The notes: generated by a model not told the origin, from the letters alone. 64,000 nucleotides of DNA from Cyanoderma ruficeps (GCA_008694505.1 VZDJ01000046.1:1334121-1398120), one strand, 5' to 3'; counted from the stretch's first letter, positions 1-12,340 are shown. Translations and numbers: made by a program.

Positions 1-77
1 AAGAAGAAGAAAAAGAAAAAGAAAAAGAAAAAGAAAAAGAAAAAGAAAAAGAAAAAGAAAAAGAAAAAGAAAAAGGA
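1..77. repeat. (AAAAAG)n microsatellite at the window edge
   Basis: About twelve copies of an AAAAAG hexamer follow a short AAG run. The array may extend beyond position 1. Confidence 0.95.
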
Positions 78-557
78 GTCGAGCACATTTTCGCGTCGAT
101 ACGTTACCATTTTAGACCTCTTAGCAGAATTTTGACATTTTCCCCCCCTGGTTTATATTTCCAGCAGCCAGGCACTTCAGCTGCTGCCTGGGTGAGATGG
201 ATGGGCTGCCAGCAGAGCTCCCTGTTGGCAGCACCCCTGCAGCTCCCAGTTGTTTGTCACACCCCATCAGATGGAATCGCTCCCCCAAATGTGACTCACA
301 CGCTGCTGAGCTCGGCAGCCCCACACAGGAGAGAGACTGGGATGTGAAGAACAAAGTGGGGAGGAAATGTCAGAGTCCAGGACGTCCCTTTGGATGACCT
401 GGGACCCGAGGAAGGCAGTTTGAACCCTGGGCAGGGGGTGTGGAGCCGGTCCAGGGGGGTTGGAGACTTTGGCACAGAGCCCAGGAAGACACTGGGTTTG
501 ATTTTAGTCCATGGGAGAGGCTTCCGACATTGACAGAGGAATTACAAACCACAAAGG

Positions 558-1078
558 TGTGAAAACAGTAGTTTAGCGCAGCACGGGGTGAAAAATTTTG
601 TAGTTTTGGGGTTCTTAGAATAGAGCTAAATGGGGGACAAGACGGAGGATTTAGGGTGTTGCCCTAAGTCCCGCTCCTTCCTCGTCCTCCATCTCCTGGT
701 GTGGTGATGACACAAAGTAGTTTGAGGGGGTTGGGCCAAGGTAGAAATGACCCTTCTAGTACAGGTGCTGCACATTGGCACAAAATTGTAAATAGTGGAC
801 ACGGAACTCTCTGTATAAGAGCAAAGCAACGCCCCACGGGCAGGCAGTGGCCTCGTGTCCAGCCACTGCTCAGACCTCGGCTGGGAGCGGAGAAATCTCT
901 GAGATACCAAATAATAAACAACACCAAAAACCTGAAAACAAGGCCTTGAAGACTCCGCTTTTTCTCTTGTGACGCAGTTCAGAGCTTTTAGAAGGCCAAG
1001 GACTTTTAACAACCTGAACCTCGGGTAAGAAACCAAACCTGAGAAGGAAACGTTGAGGGAATACTCCTCACGTGCCAG
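558..1078 (+). mobile_element. Candidate solo LTR of an endogenous retrovirus
   Basis: It starts TGTGAAAAC and carries a TATA-like CTGTATAAGA near 811 and an AATAATAAA signal near 905, in the order expected of an LTR on the plus strand. The 6-bp sequence CAAAGG lies on both sides (552-557 and 1079-1084), a possible target-site duplication of ERVK length. The right end reads CCAG rather than the usual CA, so the boundary is uncertain. No retroviral coding sequence follows. Confidence 0.55.
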
Positions 1079-2037
1079 CAAAGGGAACTATGAAAACCCC
1101 CTGTCAGGCTGCACTTGGTGACTACACCCTGCTCTGAAATTCCTCCTTTAAATCATCTTTTACTCCTTGAGCTAAGGGAAGGGCTGGTGTCATCAGCAGC
1201 CTGTGCAGATGTGCCTCAGATCAATAGGGAGCGCACAGAAATGCTTTGAAGCTGAAAAGGAACCCTTAGCTCGCTTTCAAAGTGATTTTACAGGGTTTCC
1301 CCCATCCCCTCCATCCTCTTTCATGAACAAACTGAACTTTTCACGTGAAGTCCTGAGCTGAGTTTGTCAGAGCCTGGAAAATGGAATAACTGATGGGATC
1401 TCCTGCACGCAGCTCTCCTGCAGAGTTCATTAAAAGTCAGGTTTCAGGCCCTTATATCAGGTGCCCAGCTCAGTTCTCACAGCCTCACACTTATCTCCCA
1501 GCAAGCAGCCAGCAGCTCCAAAATTGTCAGGATATTAAAGATTCCATGGAAAATGATTCCATGGCAGAGAATTTCACGTTCTACAATCTCTTCCTCCACC
1601 AACTGCAGTAAATTGGAGTGCAGCCATTAACTCATGACAGGTTATAATACAAAATAAAAGCCACCTGATAGAATCAGATGGCTTTTTAAATGCCCTGAAT
1701 TATGCACTCTGAGAGTTTTGGTGATCTGTATCTTTTTCTCTGCTGACATTTTTCAGCATCACCTGTGATGTGTGAAGAAAGCTTTTAGGTGCTCACTTTT
1801 GTAGCAAAAGCTTTTTTTTTTTCTCATTAAAACACAGGGAAACTGGCCTTGAAAGACACATAAAGTGTATTTTTACGAGTTATTGCTTGTGTAAACACAC
1901 CTTGTGCCTGCCCTTTAGCTCTTACAACACCAATCTTCCTCATCCCTGCCTTGGACATGCTGAAAATATTTCTGCAATAAATAAAGGAGGGAATGGAAAC
2001 CAGAACTCTGGCTGGCAGTGCCTGTCACCACAGGATC

Positions 2038-2185
2038 AGGAAATCTTGGAATGGTTTGGCTTGGAATGGACCCTGAAGATAATCTCATTCCAAATCTCTG
2101 CCACTTCCCCAGGCTGCTCCAAGCCCCATCCAGCCTGGCCTTGGACATTTCCAGGGATTCAGGGACTTCTCCTGGCCTGTTCTGA
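2038..2185 (-). mobile_element. CR1 LINE 3' tail
   Basis: The reverse strand carries the CR1 3' untranslated signature, here seen as TTGGAATGGTTTGGCTTGG followed by a segment ending in CCTTGGACATTTCCAGGGAT. It is strongly 5'-truncated, with no coding capacity. Confidence 0.8.
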
Positions 2186-2400
2186 CAGGTCTGTGTCTTT
2201 CTTGTGCTAATTATCAGCACTTCAGGAAAATCAGTAATTTTTAGTGAGTAGAAGAGAATAACTGGATTATAAAGGATTGGAACAGTTGAAGATTGATACC
2301 TGCAAAAAATGCTTTACACGCACAGTCCAGTGCCGTAATCATCCCATCACAACTTCAGGTAAAACTTTGTGCCCTTTCATCTGGCCCAGCACACAGACAA

Positions 2401-2945
2401 CTTTTATCTAGGAGCCTTCCAGAAAATGCTTTTCTTCCTCCCAAACTGGTAGACTTTGTACTGGAAAACTGCTGGGATCAGGGGGTTGGCAGGCAAAAAA
2501 ATTTACCATCAGCTCACCATCAGCCTTGGGTCACCACTGCCACCACAGACTCCAGAGAGCACAGATCTCTCAAATGAGGGATAATTCTCTATTTAAAAGT
2601 TGTATGAAATAATGAAAACTACCGTAGATGGATTCTTTTTCTCTCATAAATCTTGTAAATTAAATGTAATTGGATTTTGATTCTGAACTCAGGAACATTT
2701 TGAGAATTCACAGCCCCTCCTGTGCCGAGGCACTGCACGGTTTAAGTGTCCACTGACAGAAAAATGATATCCTTTTCTGAATTCCCTTTGAACCTGCTCA
2801 TTGCTGGTTTCACTAGGAACTGCTCAGCTCTTTTACAAAGACAAAAATATTAACAGCCTCGTTTATCAAGGAGCCTTCCAGAAAACGCTTTTCTTCCTCC
2901 CAGACTGACAGACTTTATCCTGGAAAGCTGCTGGGATCTGTTGGC
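2401..2945. repeat. Local duplication: blocks A, B and A'
   Basis: Block A (about 2401-2513) and block A' (about 2863-2945) share the core AGGAGCCTTCCAGAAAA and most of the following 75 bp. Block B (about 2513-2855) lies between them and recurs at 4783-5117. The order A-B-A' is what a tandem duplication would leave. The blocks are not CR1 or an LTR that I recognise. Confidence 0.8.
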
Positions 2946-4167
2946 AGACAAAACAAACTATCTGAGGGCAGAAACAGCTGCACTGTGCCTTGAAAGAAGG
3001 AAATCCCTCTCTTCCCTGTGGCTTCACTTGGATACAGCAGAGATGACAAGTCTGGCCCGATCACGTCGTGTTTGAGGATTGATTAGTGCTTCCCCATTAA
3101 TTAATTATAAATGTTGTCTTCTGCCTCGCACTCAGCATGTGCGGGGAGGATGGAAAGGTATTTATCCATCCTCACCCGTGCAGCAAGTGCCAACGAGCTA
3201 CAAACACACCTGCTCTCCATTTCTGTCAAAAGAACTGCCCTGCTCATGTGCCTGTCCCGAAAAACCCGCGGGATACACACGGCCAAGGGCTGTGCTTTGC
3301 CTTGGGAGGGATCCCAGGTGAACCTGCAGGAGCTGTGTAAAAATGAGTGTGTGGCTCTTCCAAGTCTGCAGCACTCACCACCTCTCTGGGTGGCTCAGGT
3401 GCAGACTTTAAACTCTTGTCCTTATAAAAAATTAACTTAAAAAAATTATTTTTTTTTTTTAAAAAAAGGAGAGGGTTTTTTCCCTTTTAAATTATTTTAA
3501 CTGTGGCTCGCACATCCTCAGCTTTGCCCTGTCCTTGCTTGCTAGACCATGAAGTGCTCTCTGGAGCTGAATTATCTTCTTCTGGAGGAACTCTTCATGC
3601 CTCTAAAGAAGCTGGAGCTCAGATCCCTCTATGCAGCAGCTCAGCCTTCCTCTCTGCAAGCCAAATACCCCACAAGTGAGCCAAGGGCTGCAGCAGCCTC
3701 ACTTACAGCCTTCCTCTAAGAGGTCCTGGCTCAGAAGCAGCTGAAGACCAGAGACACAGTGCTGGCTGCAGGACACTGAGAGGCCCCAGCACGCCTTTCC
3801 CACTGTCTCTGCTAAAAGTGGATCAGAGCTCTCATTTCCTCTCCCTTTGAGAGGTTAATAAACAGAAAACAGGTCAATTCTCACGAGGCACACTGGTTTG
3901 CAGAACTGGCAGACCGGAGCATAAAAACCCATTTATTGGAGTCATATCTACACTTTACAGCAAGTCGTGGTCAAAGCTTATCTAGCAAGCAGCAGAGAAT
4001 GACTTTCCCTCATGAATAAACATGAATTCCAGAGCTTTGGCAGGGCTTGGTTGGGACTTGGTTTGGCTGAGGGAAACAATGAATGGCAGCAGGCTGGTGC
4101 GGGGCACTCTCTGAATCCAGGTGAACTCCCAGTTCAGGGAAAAACCCTCTCAGCACATCAGACATTC

Positions 4168-4300
4168 ACTGAGTCATGGAAAAGGTTGGAAAATACCTCC
4201 AAGAGCATCAAGTCCAACCTTTGACTGAACACCGCCCCCAAAACCCTCACACCAAATTCTCCCTAATGCATGAGGGGTTGCTCCAGGTCTCTTCCTAAAC
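4168..4300 (-). mobile_element. CR1 LINE 3' tail, diverged
   Basis: GAGTCATGGAAAAGGTTGG and AAGAGCATCAAGTCCAACC match the reverse-complemented CR1 terminus. The remainder, with CTAATGCATGAGGGG, is diverged. Confidence 0.65.
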
Positions 4301-4782
4301 ACATTCCCACACATTTTGCTCCTGGAATCCCCTGTTCAGATGCAGAGATGCTCATTTGGTGCCTGGGGTATCTCAGGAGGTCTCAGTACCCACAGGGATA
4401 AAGGCAAGGCAAAGGCACAGCTCAGTTAAGCCAGGCTGAGCTCTCCCAGGGCACCATCACAGCCTGGTGTGTGCTGCAATAAAGTCTCATTTTCACTCCA
4501 ATTTCATAGCAGCAGGCAGTTTCCAAGCTCTCAGGGCTATAAACAGCCATGGGGTGACATTTATTGTCCCCCTGACAAGCCCAGCCTTGGTGCCCACCGG
4601 TGGCTTGCCTCGTTAGAAACGTCTCATTACAGCCAATTATCTCTGCATCAATCTGCCTGCCCCAGCTGAGCACTGATCTCTCGCCTGACTGAAGGAAACA
4701 GACTCCAAAAGATGGTGCCTGCAACAACCCACAACTCAGCACCACCAGCCAGTTTGAATTTCATCTCAGTGGATGACAACCC

Positions 4783-5117
4783 ACCATCAGCATTGGGTCA
4801 CCACTGCCACCACGGACTCCAGGGAGCAGAGACCTCCCAAAGGAGAGATAATTTTCTATTTGAAAGTTGTATGAAATAATAAAAAAATACCCTAGAAGGA
4901 TGCTTTTCCCCCCATAAATCTTGTGAATTAAACTCAATTGGATTTTGGTTCCGAACCCAGGAACCTTTTGAGAATTCACAACGTCCTGCGCCGAGGCATT
5001 GCACGGTTTAAGTGTCCACTGACAGAAAAATGATATTCTGGGGTTCCCTTTGAACCTGCTTATTGCTGGTTTCACTAGGAACTGCTCAGCTTTTTTACAA
5101 CGACAAAAATATTCACT
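4783..5117. repeat. Local duplication: block B'
   Basis: This is a direct-orientation copy of block B at 2513-2855. Long stretches such as GCACGGTTTAAGTGTCCACT and GCTGGTTTCACTAGGAACTG are identical and differences are scattered along the whole length. By eye identity is clearly above 80 percent. Confidence 0.85.
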
Positions 5118-5947
5118 GCCTAAACACAATATTCCTTTTCCTGGGGAGAAAACCCATAAAATCCTCTTTAATATCCCTCCTTGGACATCTCTTTTTCAAG
5201 CTGAAGTGTCCCAGCCTATTTAGCAGCTTCCAGCAGGGAAACAGCTCCCAATAAGTTCTCCTTTTATATCTTTGGTGGGTTTAATTTTACCCCATCCTGC
5301 CCTGGGCTTGCAGAGTAGGGTTTTCCTCTGTTTTTCTGTGACAGATTGGGTTTGGCTTGGCTCTTAGGTTTTACTAAATGCATCCTCCCTCTCTTCCCTG
5401 AAAAAAACTCACTGCTGTGCCCTCCTGTCCCCAGTCCCATTCACACTCCAGCATCCTTTGGGCATCTCTCCTTCCCCCAGCTCCATCTCATCACCTTTTT
5501 TTTATTTGTATCACCACTGACAGTCTGCTCTGCAGCCACCCCATCCCCTCAGAGCTCCCCTTCCAGCTTTCCACAGTCTTTTGGTTTAATTTCTTGCCCG
5601 TTGTGCTGCCCGCTCTCACTCCAACACTGCAGGCAGGATGTGGCAGGGAATCCACCCAGCTGAAGGAAAGCCACAATCCTGCCAGGGATGTGACCCCTGA
5701 CATGGTGGCATTTCCTTCCCACCACCCACGAGCTCTGCTGGTGCTCTGACGCTCCTGTGCTCATCACTCACTGAGGGATTTGCAGCTCCGATCCAGCACA
5801 AAAGGGGTTTGGGTAATCACAGAAAGCAAAAAGGGTCCCAAAATTCAGGATAAGTGAAAAGAGTTTGCTTTGGACTTCGCCTCAATATCTGTGGCAAGAC
5901 AGAGACTGTGATTTCATTTTTCCCACTCCGTACAGATTTTACTTGAT

Positions 5948-5992
5948 AATTTTAAAGGTCTTTTCCAACCTTAACAACTCCACGATTCTATA
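5948..5992 (+). mobile_element. CR1 terminal fragment
   Basis: Only the last part of a CR1 is left: AAGGTCTTTTCCAACCTTAA and then CGATTCTATAAC. Confidence 0.6.
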
Positions 5993-7526
5993 ACAAGAAC
6001 ACCATAAATTACTATAAAACCTGCTTTAGACTTCTGCAAGCAGAAGCTCTCCAAACACTCAACAGGAATATATGAAAAAATAACTCTCTTCCCAAATGTT
6101 TGCAGAAATTTGGCTCAAAGGCATGTGAAGGAAACCTCACCTTAAAGGCCCCAGACTGAGTCATTCTAATCAGCGTGAAAGAAATCACCAGTCACTGTTG
6201 CTGGAGGATGATTTTTAAGCATGAAAATCCTATGAGATTTTCCATCAACAAAATCTATTAGGAAACAATTCTGTGTTTGAAAAAAAGTTTGTAACATTTC
6301 GACCTTTTTTAACCAACAAACTAAATAAACACTGGACTTTTTTTAATCCCTCCTTTTCATAAATCAAATCTGTGAGCTGAGCCCCTCTGCCTAACTCCAG
6401 AACATGTAAACTGAAGGAGAAGATCCAAGATTTCAGATGAAGGTTTACACAGGGCGTTGCCAAAAACATGACTTATCTCCTCAGCAGGCTCTAAAGAAGA
6501 TCTTCAGTGCTCTGACACAGAGCATACTTAAAGGATTATCCCAGGGTTTCCTCCCTCAAATCCCCCTGCTCTTCCAGGAGTTGTAGACACCTGGATTTAG
6601 AGACAATCAGACTTTGAATTCAGGTACCTTCCTGGATATTTTTATCCCATTTTGGTGCCTCCAGAAAGAAATTCATAGTGAAGACGAGTGGCTCAACCTC
6701 TAGGAATGCTTTTCCCAACATCATTTATGGTGTGTGCAATATTCCCCAGTGCACTTATCCCAGGTAAAAAGGGTGGATACCCTTTTTGTATCATGACAGT
6801 GCCCTGATACAGTCGATATTAACAGAAAAACAAAAAAGTAAAGACAAGGAAGGAGATTTTTTTTTTTTTAACCAGAAATCTCATGGGATTTGAGAGGGAC
6901 AAACACAAGCTGCTGTCAGAAACAAAACTTCTGGATACATGGCTTTAATCTGAGCCATTATCCAGAGCTTTGAAAATGCTTTGAATTTATTTTCCATTGG
7001 CCTGCAGCAATGGCACTTCCTCCTTATTTCTATAACCTTTGCACGGCTAAGGCTGTGTGCATTTATCTACCATCCCATGCTAAAAAAAATGAAAGGAGCC
7101 AAAACCTCTGCTGGCGTTTAAAAATGTGACACATTCCCCAAACTAAAATGCCTTTTCCAACAAAAATTTATGACATCTAAGTGGCTGCTAATCCCGAAAA
7201 ACTTCGGGACAGCTGTTCCCCAGTCAAACAAACCCTGCTGCTTGTTAGAGTTTTCAGCCAGCAGTCAGCAACAGGCAAAACCAAGGCAAAGCCTCCACCC
7301 CCGCTGCGTTTTAAGGCAGAAAAGAGATGTTGGGACGTCTTAATATCTGCGGAAAGGTGAGGTGAAGGTAAAAATCAGCTCTTAGCTCCACAGGGAGGAG
7401 CGATGAGGTGCTGTGTGGGTCTGTGTTGGGATTTCATCCTGGTTTTGGTGGGCGTTTGGCACTTCAGGTGGGTGGGTGGACTCAGACAAGCAACTGAGGG
7501 AGCACTGTTGGAAACATGGAATCAGT

Positions 7527-7597
7527 AATGTTGGAAAAACATCTTAAAGCTGTTGAGGCCAGCGTCATGGTGTTTTCACCACTAAACCACATCTCTA
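7527..7597 (-). mobile_element. Possible old CR1 fragment beside the 38-bp minisatellite
   Basis: TTCACCACTAAACCACATCTC and the preceding GTTGAGGCCAGCGTCATGG resemble the CR1 segment for CCACTAAACCATGTCCC. It is heavily diverged and abuts the tandem array. Confidence 0.4.
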
Positions 7598-7599
7598 AA

Positions 7600-7857
7600 A
7601 CTCAACTGGGAATTAGTAATGCTCACTGATCCCCAAAAACTCAATTGGTAATTAGCAGTGCTTGCTGATCCCCAAAACTCAACTGGGAATTAGCGGTGCT
7701 CACTGATCCCCAAAATTCAACTGGGAATTAGCAGCGCTCACTGTCCCCCAAAACTCAACTGGGAATTAGCAATGCTCACTGATCCCCAAAATTCAACTGG
7801 GAATTAGCAGTGCTCGCTGATCCCCAAAACTCAACTGGGAATTAGCAGTGCTCACTG
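7600..7857. repeat. 38-bp minisatellite, about seven units
   Basis: Seven units of about 38 bp share CTCAACTGGGAATTAGCAG, then TGCTCACTGATCCCCAAAA. Units differ by a few substitutions (ACTC or ATTC, CAGTG or CAATG) and alternate units share variants, which suggests growth in pairs. Confidence 0.9.
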
Positions 7858-8133
7858 GAGATGAGGGCAGTGGGTCATGGAACAAGGCGGGACACAAAAA
7901 GAACCATTTTTAGGGAAAATCTTGCTGATTGCTGTTTCCTCAGAGAGAAACTCCTGATCTGGAGGAACAGCATCAGCTTCAGGCCGGATCAAAGCAGCCA
8001 ACACCAAAGCCTGGGGTTGGTTCTCGGGGTTCAGGCTGGTTTTACCACTGTGACAGCACCACTCCCTCCTCATGCGTGGGAACTGACAGTGGTCTGAACA
8101 CAGATTTTTAGGCTTCAGGCAGTAGCTTGGGCC

Positions 8134-8462
8134 TGTGGGAAAGCTGAGTAAAGAAAGAACTCTCTCACACCGGCCTGGGAAATCGTAAGGAGGAATCAAA
8201 ACAATCCTTGGAAGGTGAAAAACCGTTCAGGTGGAAAACCATTAGCAGCTGATGTTTTTCTAACTTGTTTACTTGTAAGAAATGGTCGAGAGGTGCTGTC
8301 AATTTGACCAATCGTACTGATTGTACCAAAACACTGTATAAAAGAGTCTATCTTTCAATAAATCTTTGCCATGAGCCCTCTGAAGAACCAGAGTTCTAGG
8401 TGTCATTTTTTGAGCCGTCCCGCATCGTAACGATACTCGTGTTTCGGGGGCCAGCTTTCACA
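8134..8462 (+). mobile_element. Solo LTR of an endogenous retrovirus (family I)
   Basis: The ends form an inverted repeat, TGTGGGAAAGCT at the left and AGCTTTCACA at the right. Inside are a TATA box (CTGTATAAAAGAG, near 8334) and a polyadenylation signal (CAATAAATC, near 8357) in plus-strand order. I found no clear target-site duplication. No gag or pol sequence is next to it. Confidence 0.75.
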
Positions 8463-8594
8463 GCAGAGACCGCAAAGGTTCTCCTCTGAAAAACCCAGGA
8501 GAGATTTCTTTATTCTGAGTTTCTGGAGAGTGGGTTGCACCTCTGTAAGAGCTGCAGCATGAAGGTGTTTGGGAAGAGTCCCAGAGAGATGAGG

Positions 8595-9176
8595 TGTGGG
8601 TGTGAGAGAATTTTAGCCTGCTTAGCAGCCACTAACATTTTCTCAAGGAAAAGTTTTTTAAGAAAGCTTTTTCTTAAAGCAATCTTAGTAAACAACTATT
8701 TTTTCACAAAACAATTTTTGTTTAGCTAGTGTTTTTTCTGTTTTTGTAGTCTAACTAACAGCATTCAAAAGGTGTTGTTCCTATTCACCAATCACGTTAA
8801 GTCTGTATCGAAACACCTTATAAAAAGTAGTAAGAATTAGACAATAAAAAGCCTTATTTTTCTATAACTTCTGCCTTCTGAAATATTTCACAGAATCAGA
8901 GAATGTGTGGGTTGGAAGAGACCTTCAAGAACATTGAGTCCAACCCAGCCCTAAGACCTCAACTTGACCATGGTGTCAAGTGCCACATCCAGTCTCCTTT
9001 TAAACACATCCAGGGATGGTGAATCCACCACCTTCCTGGGCAGACTATTCCAATATTTAATCACTCTTTCAGTGAAAAACTTCTTCCTGATATCCAACCT
9101 GTATTTCCCCTGACGCAGCTTAAGACTGTGTCCTCTTGTTCTGTCAGTTTAGAGTCTTTCACGTCCTACAACCACA
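8595..9176 (+). mobile_element. Solo LTR of an ERVK-like element (family II, copy 1), interrupted by a CR1
   Basis: The LTR starts TGTGGG and ends CCACA, and is flanked by a perfect 6-bp duplication, ATGAGG (8589-8594 and 9177-9182). It holds a TATA-like CTTATAAAAAG (near 8817) and CAATAAAAAG (near 8841). A CR1 tail (8889-9150) interrupts it just before the last 26 bp, TTTCACGTCCTACAACCACA. Without the CR1 it is about 320 bp and aligns over its whole length with copy 2 at 18229-18567. A 6-bp duplication is typical of class II (ERVK, alpha- and betaretrovirus-like) elements. Confidence 0.85.
8889..9150 (-). mobile_element. CR1 LINE 3' tail nested in the family II LTR
   Basis: On the plus strand it opens CACAGAATCAGAGAATGTG, continues with the usual segment about CCAGGGATGGTGAATCCACC, and stops at GTCCTCTTGTTCTGTCAG. 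LTR sequence resumes immediately on both sides, so the CR1 is the younger insert. Confidence 0.9.
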
Positions 9177-9715
9177 ATGAGGGAATGGTGAAGGAAAGAA
9201 CTTGTCCTACTGTGTCTTATGACCATTGCCAAAGAACTGGGAGAAAAATTCCTGTTAAATAAAAGGGAGCTTGACTTTGGTACTGATCCTGCATGAGAGT
9301 CAGGGGTTTAAGGTCTTGATGTCCCATGGCTGAATTTTCTACTGTTGAAGGAGAGGCCACCCTGTCAAGGAAAGGAGGGGACTGATATCACATCTGGGAG
9401 ATGCTGGTCAGAGCAAGAGGCCCTTTGTATCACCTAGGCTGGAGTAATAGGGAAAAAGTAAATTAAATTTAATAAAAGACAACGTGGCAAAAAGTCCATC
9501 AGGTGTTTTTGCCTTTAGAGAGATCCTCAGGAGCAAATGTATTTCAGACTGAGCTAAACTGTTTTTTTTTTGAGTTCGTTGAGAGAGGTTTGATTTCAGG
9601 TTTTATTTAGCAGACCAACAGCCGTCATTTAATGCCATTCCTGTTGTCCCAGGATTTTTTAAGAGGTTGATGAATATGGAACAAGGCTTGTGAGAGCTCT
9701 ACACAACTCTGGAAT

Positions 9716-9850
9716 GACAGAACCGCAGAATCTTTGAGGTTGGGAAAGACCCCTAAGGTCACAAACCCAACCACCAACCCAGCCCCACCACGTTCCCCAC
9801 GGATGCACGTCCTCAAGTGCCACATCCACAGTTTTTCCCCACCCTACTTT
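9716..9850 (-). mobile_element. CR1 LINE 3' tail
   Basis: CAGAATCTTTGAGGTTGGG, the repeated CCAACCACCAACCCAGCC, and CCTCAAGTGCCACATCCAC fit the reverse-complemented CR1 end. The inner part is lost. Confidence 0.75.
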
Positions 9851-10519
9851 GGGTATTCTCTGGAGTTCTTGAGCAGGATCAGCCACGTGGTGCCTTCTCC
9901 AGCACCTGGAGAGCTGCTGATAACAGGATTGTCCCACAAATCCCACCGACACCTCCCCTGCCCCAGCAGGGCTTATGCAATTGGGAGGTGAGAATTCACT
10001 TGAACTTTTCCAAGCAAGGAACTATTAATTATTTCTTATCTTGCTGCACTATAAACAGATGGTGATGAATAAACAAGCTCCTAATTTAAACTCCATCAAT
10101 GTTTTTTTTTTTTCCAGCCTGATTTTTAATTTCCATATGTTCACTGCTTCTCCACCCATCAAACTTGCTTTGACTTCTTTAGGGGAAACTGACAGAGTCC
10201 CCCCAGGCTCCAAATTTTGTTTTTCAAGCCAACCTCCATTGTGGAACAGCAAAAGCAATATTCAGAGTTTAAACAGCATGGGCCCTTTCCCACCTGGATT
10301 TTTTTTTCATGTGACAATGGTGATGAGCTTGCAGGACTCATTTCTATCTCACAACAAGGCTGAGGCATGTGCAAGTTAAGCAGATGTGAACAGGCACTGG
10401 GAGAGGGAATGACACTATTTCCCCCCCCCCCCGTGTTTCCCATTTTTCAGACTTTTTAATTGGGTTTTATTCCGTTCCCAAGAGAGCAAACAAAACTGTG
10501 CAGTGTTGAAGGACTGGGG

Positions 10520-10662
10520 GTATCAGGCCAGGTTGGATGGGGCTTGGAGCAACCTGGGATAGTGGAAGGTGTCCCTGCCCATGGCAGGGGGTTGGAATGA
10601 GATGAGATGAGCTTTAAGGTCCCTCCCAACCCAAACCATTTCATGATTCTGTGATTCCATGA
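10520..10662 (+). mobile_element. CR1 LINE 3' tail
   Basis: GGCCAGGTTGGATGGGGCTT leads to the terminal CATGATTCTGTGATTCCATG. It includes a short GATGAGATGAGATGAG slippage tract. Confidence 0.85.
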
Positions 10663-11316
10663 GCACCGTGCTTCCTGCACAGCTCTTGGGTCTCCGGAGC
10701 TGCTCATCCCCCCCAGACACGAGCCATGGTTCCTTATTCAGCTGCTATCCCTAAATAACTCTCCTGCTGCTGAAAGAGTATCTGATTGCAGAGCAAATTA
10801 ATTAGCAATGATGGGATAAACAGATAATGAGCTGAGCCAGCCGACCTAGACCTGATTGATTTTCCTGCCTTTTTAACAAAGGGAGGGCTACTTCTTTTTA
10901 TTTATTATCGTTTCAATTGTGTGCTTCGGTTAAAGCTGAACTGCGTGTGAATTACAACCATGGAGAAGGGGAGCTGTCTCAAAAACAAACCCAGAAATGC
11001 TCCTCTGTGCTCTGGGACCATGACATAAAAGAAGCAAGAGAAAGTCAGCAGGGAAGCAGTGCAGTGGTGATTCCTGCCTTGCAGCCTTCAGGAGCTCAGG
11101 CACACTTTACAGAGAGGGATTTGCCTCTGTCTGTGAGTCTGGGAAGCAAACCCCCTTACCCCAATGCTTGGGAGAGCTTCCCTACTGCTGCCCAGTGCAT
11201 TATCAGCTGAGCCCCCACTGTGCTGCACACATATATCCCAGCTGGAAAAGCATCTGGAGCTAAATCCCAACTTGCAGTGAGGCTGGGATTGCATTTTAAC
11301 TTCTCTGAAATGCAGA

Positions 11317-11425
11317 ATCATGGAATAGTTCGGGTTGAAAGGGACCTTTAAAGGCCATCTCGTTCAACCCCTTTGCCATGATTTCACCTCAGCTGGCCAA
11401 ATCCCCTCCAAGCCAGTGAACACCA
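11317..11425 (-). mobile_element. CR1 LINE 3' tail
   Basis: It starts AATCATGGAATAGTTCGGG and carries GGCCATCTCGTTCAACCCC. Confidence 0.75.
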
Positions 11426-12108
11426 GCACAGAGATTATCTGTGAAATGTGTTGGGTTTTTTTCCTACACGCCTGAGCTGCTCACTAAGATTCCCCTCATT
11501 TTAAGTATTTTGACAACAGGTGAGACAATCTGAACAGGATTCATCACATCCTGAAAGAGATGCCTGCACCTGTACAGAATGCACCAGAGATACCCAAAAC
11601 CAAGTGGAAATCCCTCTCCAAAAGTCATTCCATGGCTGTTTGCCCATGTGAATCTGGTCTCTGTCCGCCTATTCCTGATTTGAATGGCAGAGAATCCCCT
11701 CCTGTGTTGAATCATGTGTGTCATTTGATGTCTTTGCCAGTCATTTCAGCATGGAGTTAAAGAACACAGGAGTGCCAGGCTAATCCTGCTCACACAATCC
11801 AGCCCTGTGCTGCAACACATCCCACACACGCTTCCAGAAACTGGGCAAGCTCTGCCACGAGGTCCATAAAACTCTCCTTCCTGCAGACCTGCAGAGAGGC
11901 TGTTGGGTGTCCTCTGATGGTTAAAAATTCCCTTAAAAGCTCAGACTTTGATCTCGCTGTCGTTTGGTTCTCCTCTGTACACACTGCCAGCTTCACTGCT
12001 CTTCCCTGTGGATTTCCCCCTCACTGCATCCTCTGCAGCCTTGCCTGTGCTGGAAAATAAACTCAACAAACTTCAGAGCTGGGCAATATTTAGTGACCCC
12101 TGGGCTGT

Positions 12109-12340
12109 AGAATCACTGAACCATCAGGGCTGGAAGACACCTTTAAAATTATCAAGTCCGATTGTCAAACCTCCTCAAATGTGGGTAAATCCACAGGTAC
12201 TGAATCACACTTCTAACAGGGAATAGAGGGATCTACATGGATCATCTCCTTCCAACCCCATGCCAAGGGCAGGGACACCTTCCACTATCCCATGTTCCTC
12301 CTCCTGTTCAACCTGGCTTTGGACACTTCCATGGTTGGAA
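12109..12340 (-). mobile_element. Two adjacent CR1 tails
   Basis: A first terminus (AGAATCACTGAACCATCAGG to about 12210) is followed by a second, more complete segment (GATCATCTCCTTCCAACCCC to TTTGGACACTTCC). Both read on the minus strand. Confidence 0.7.

Noticed and set aside
9625..9825. Minus-strand text with S-W-D-N considered as GPCR exon 3
   Set aside because: The residues after W-D-N are R-N-G-I-K and a stop, not the expected C-W, and no acceptor places a Cys in phase before it.
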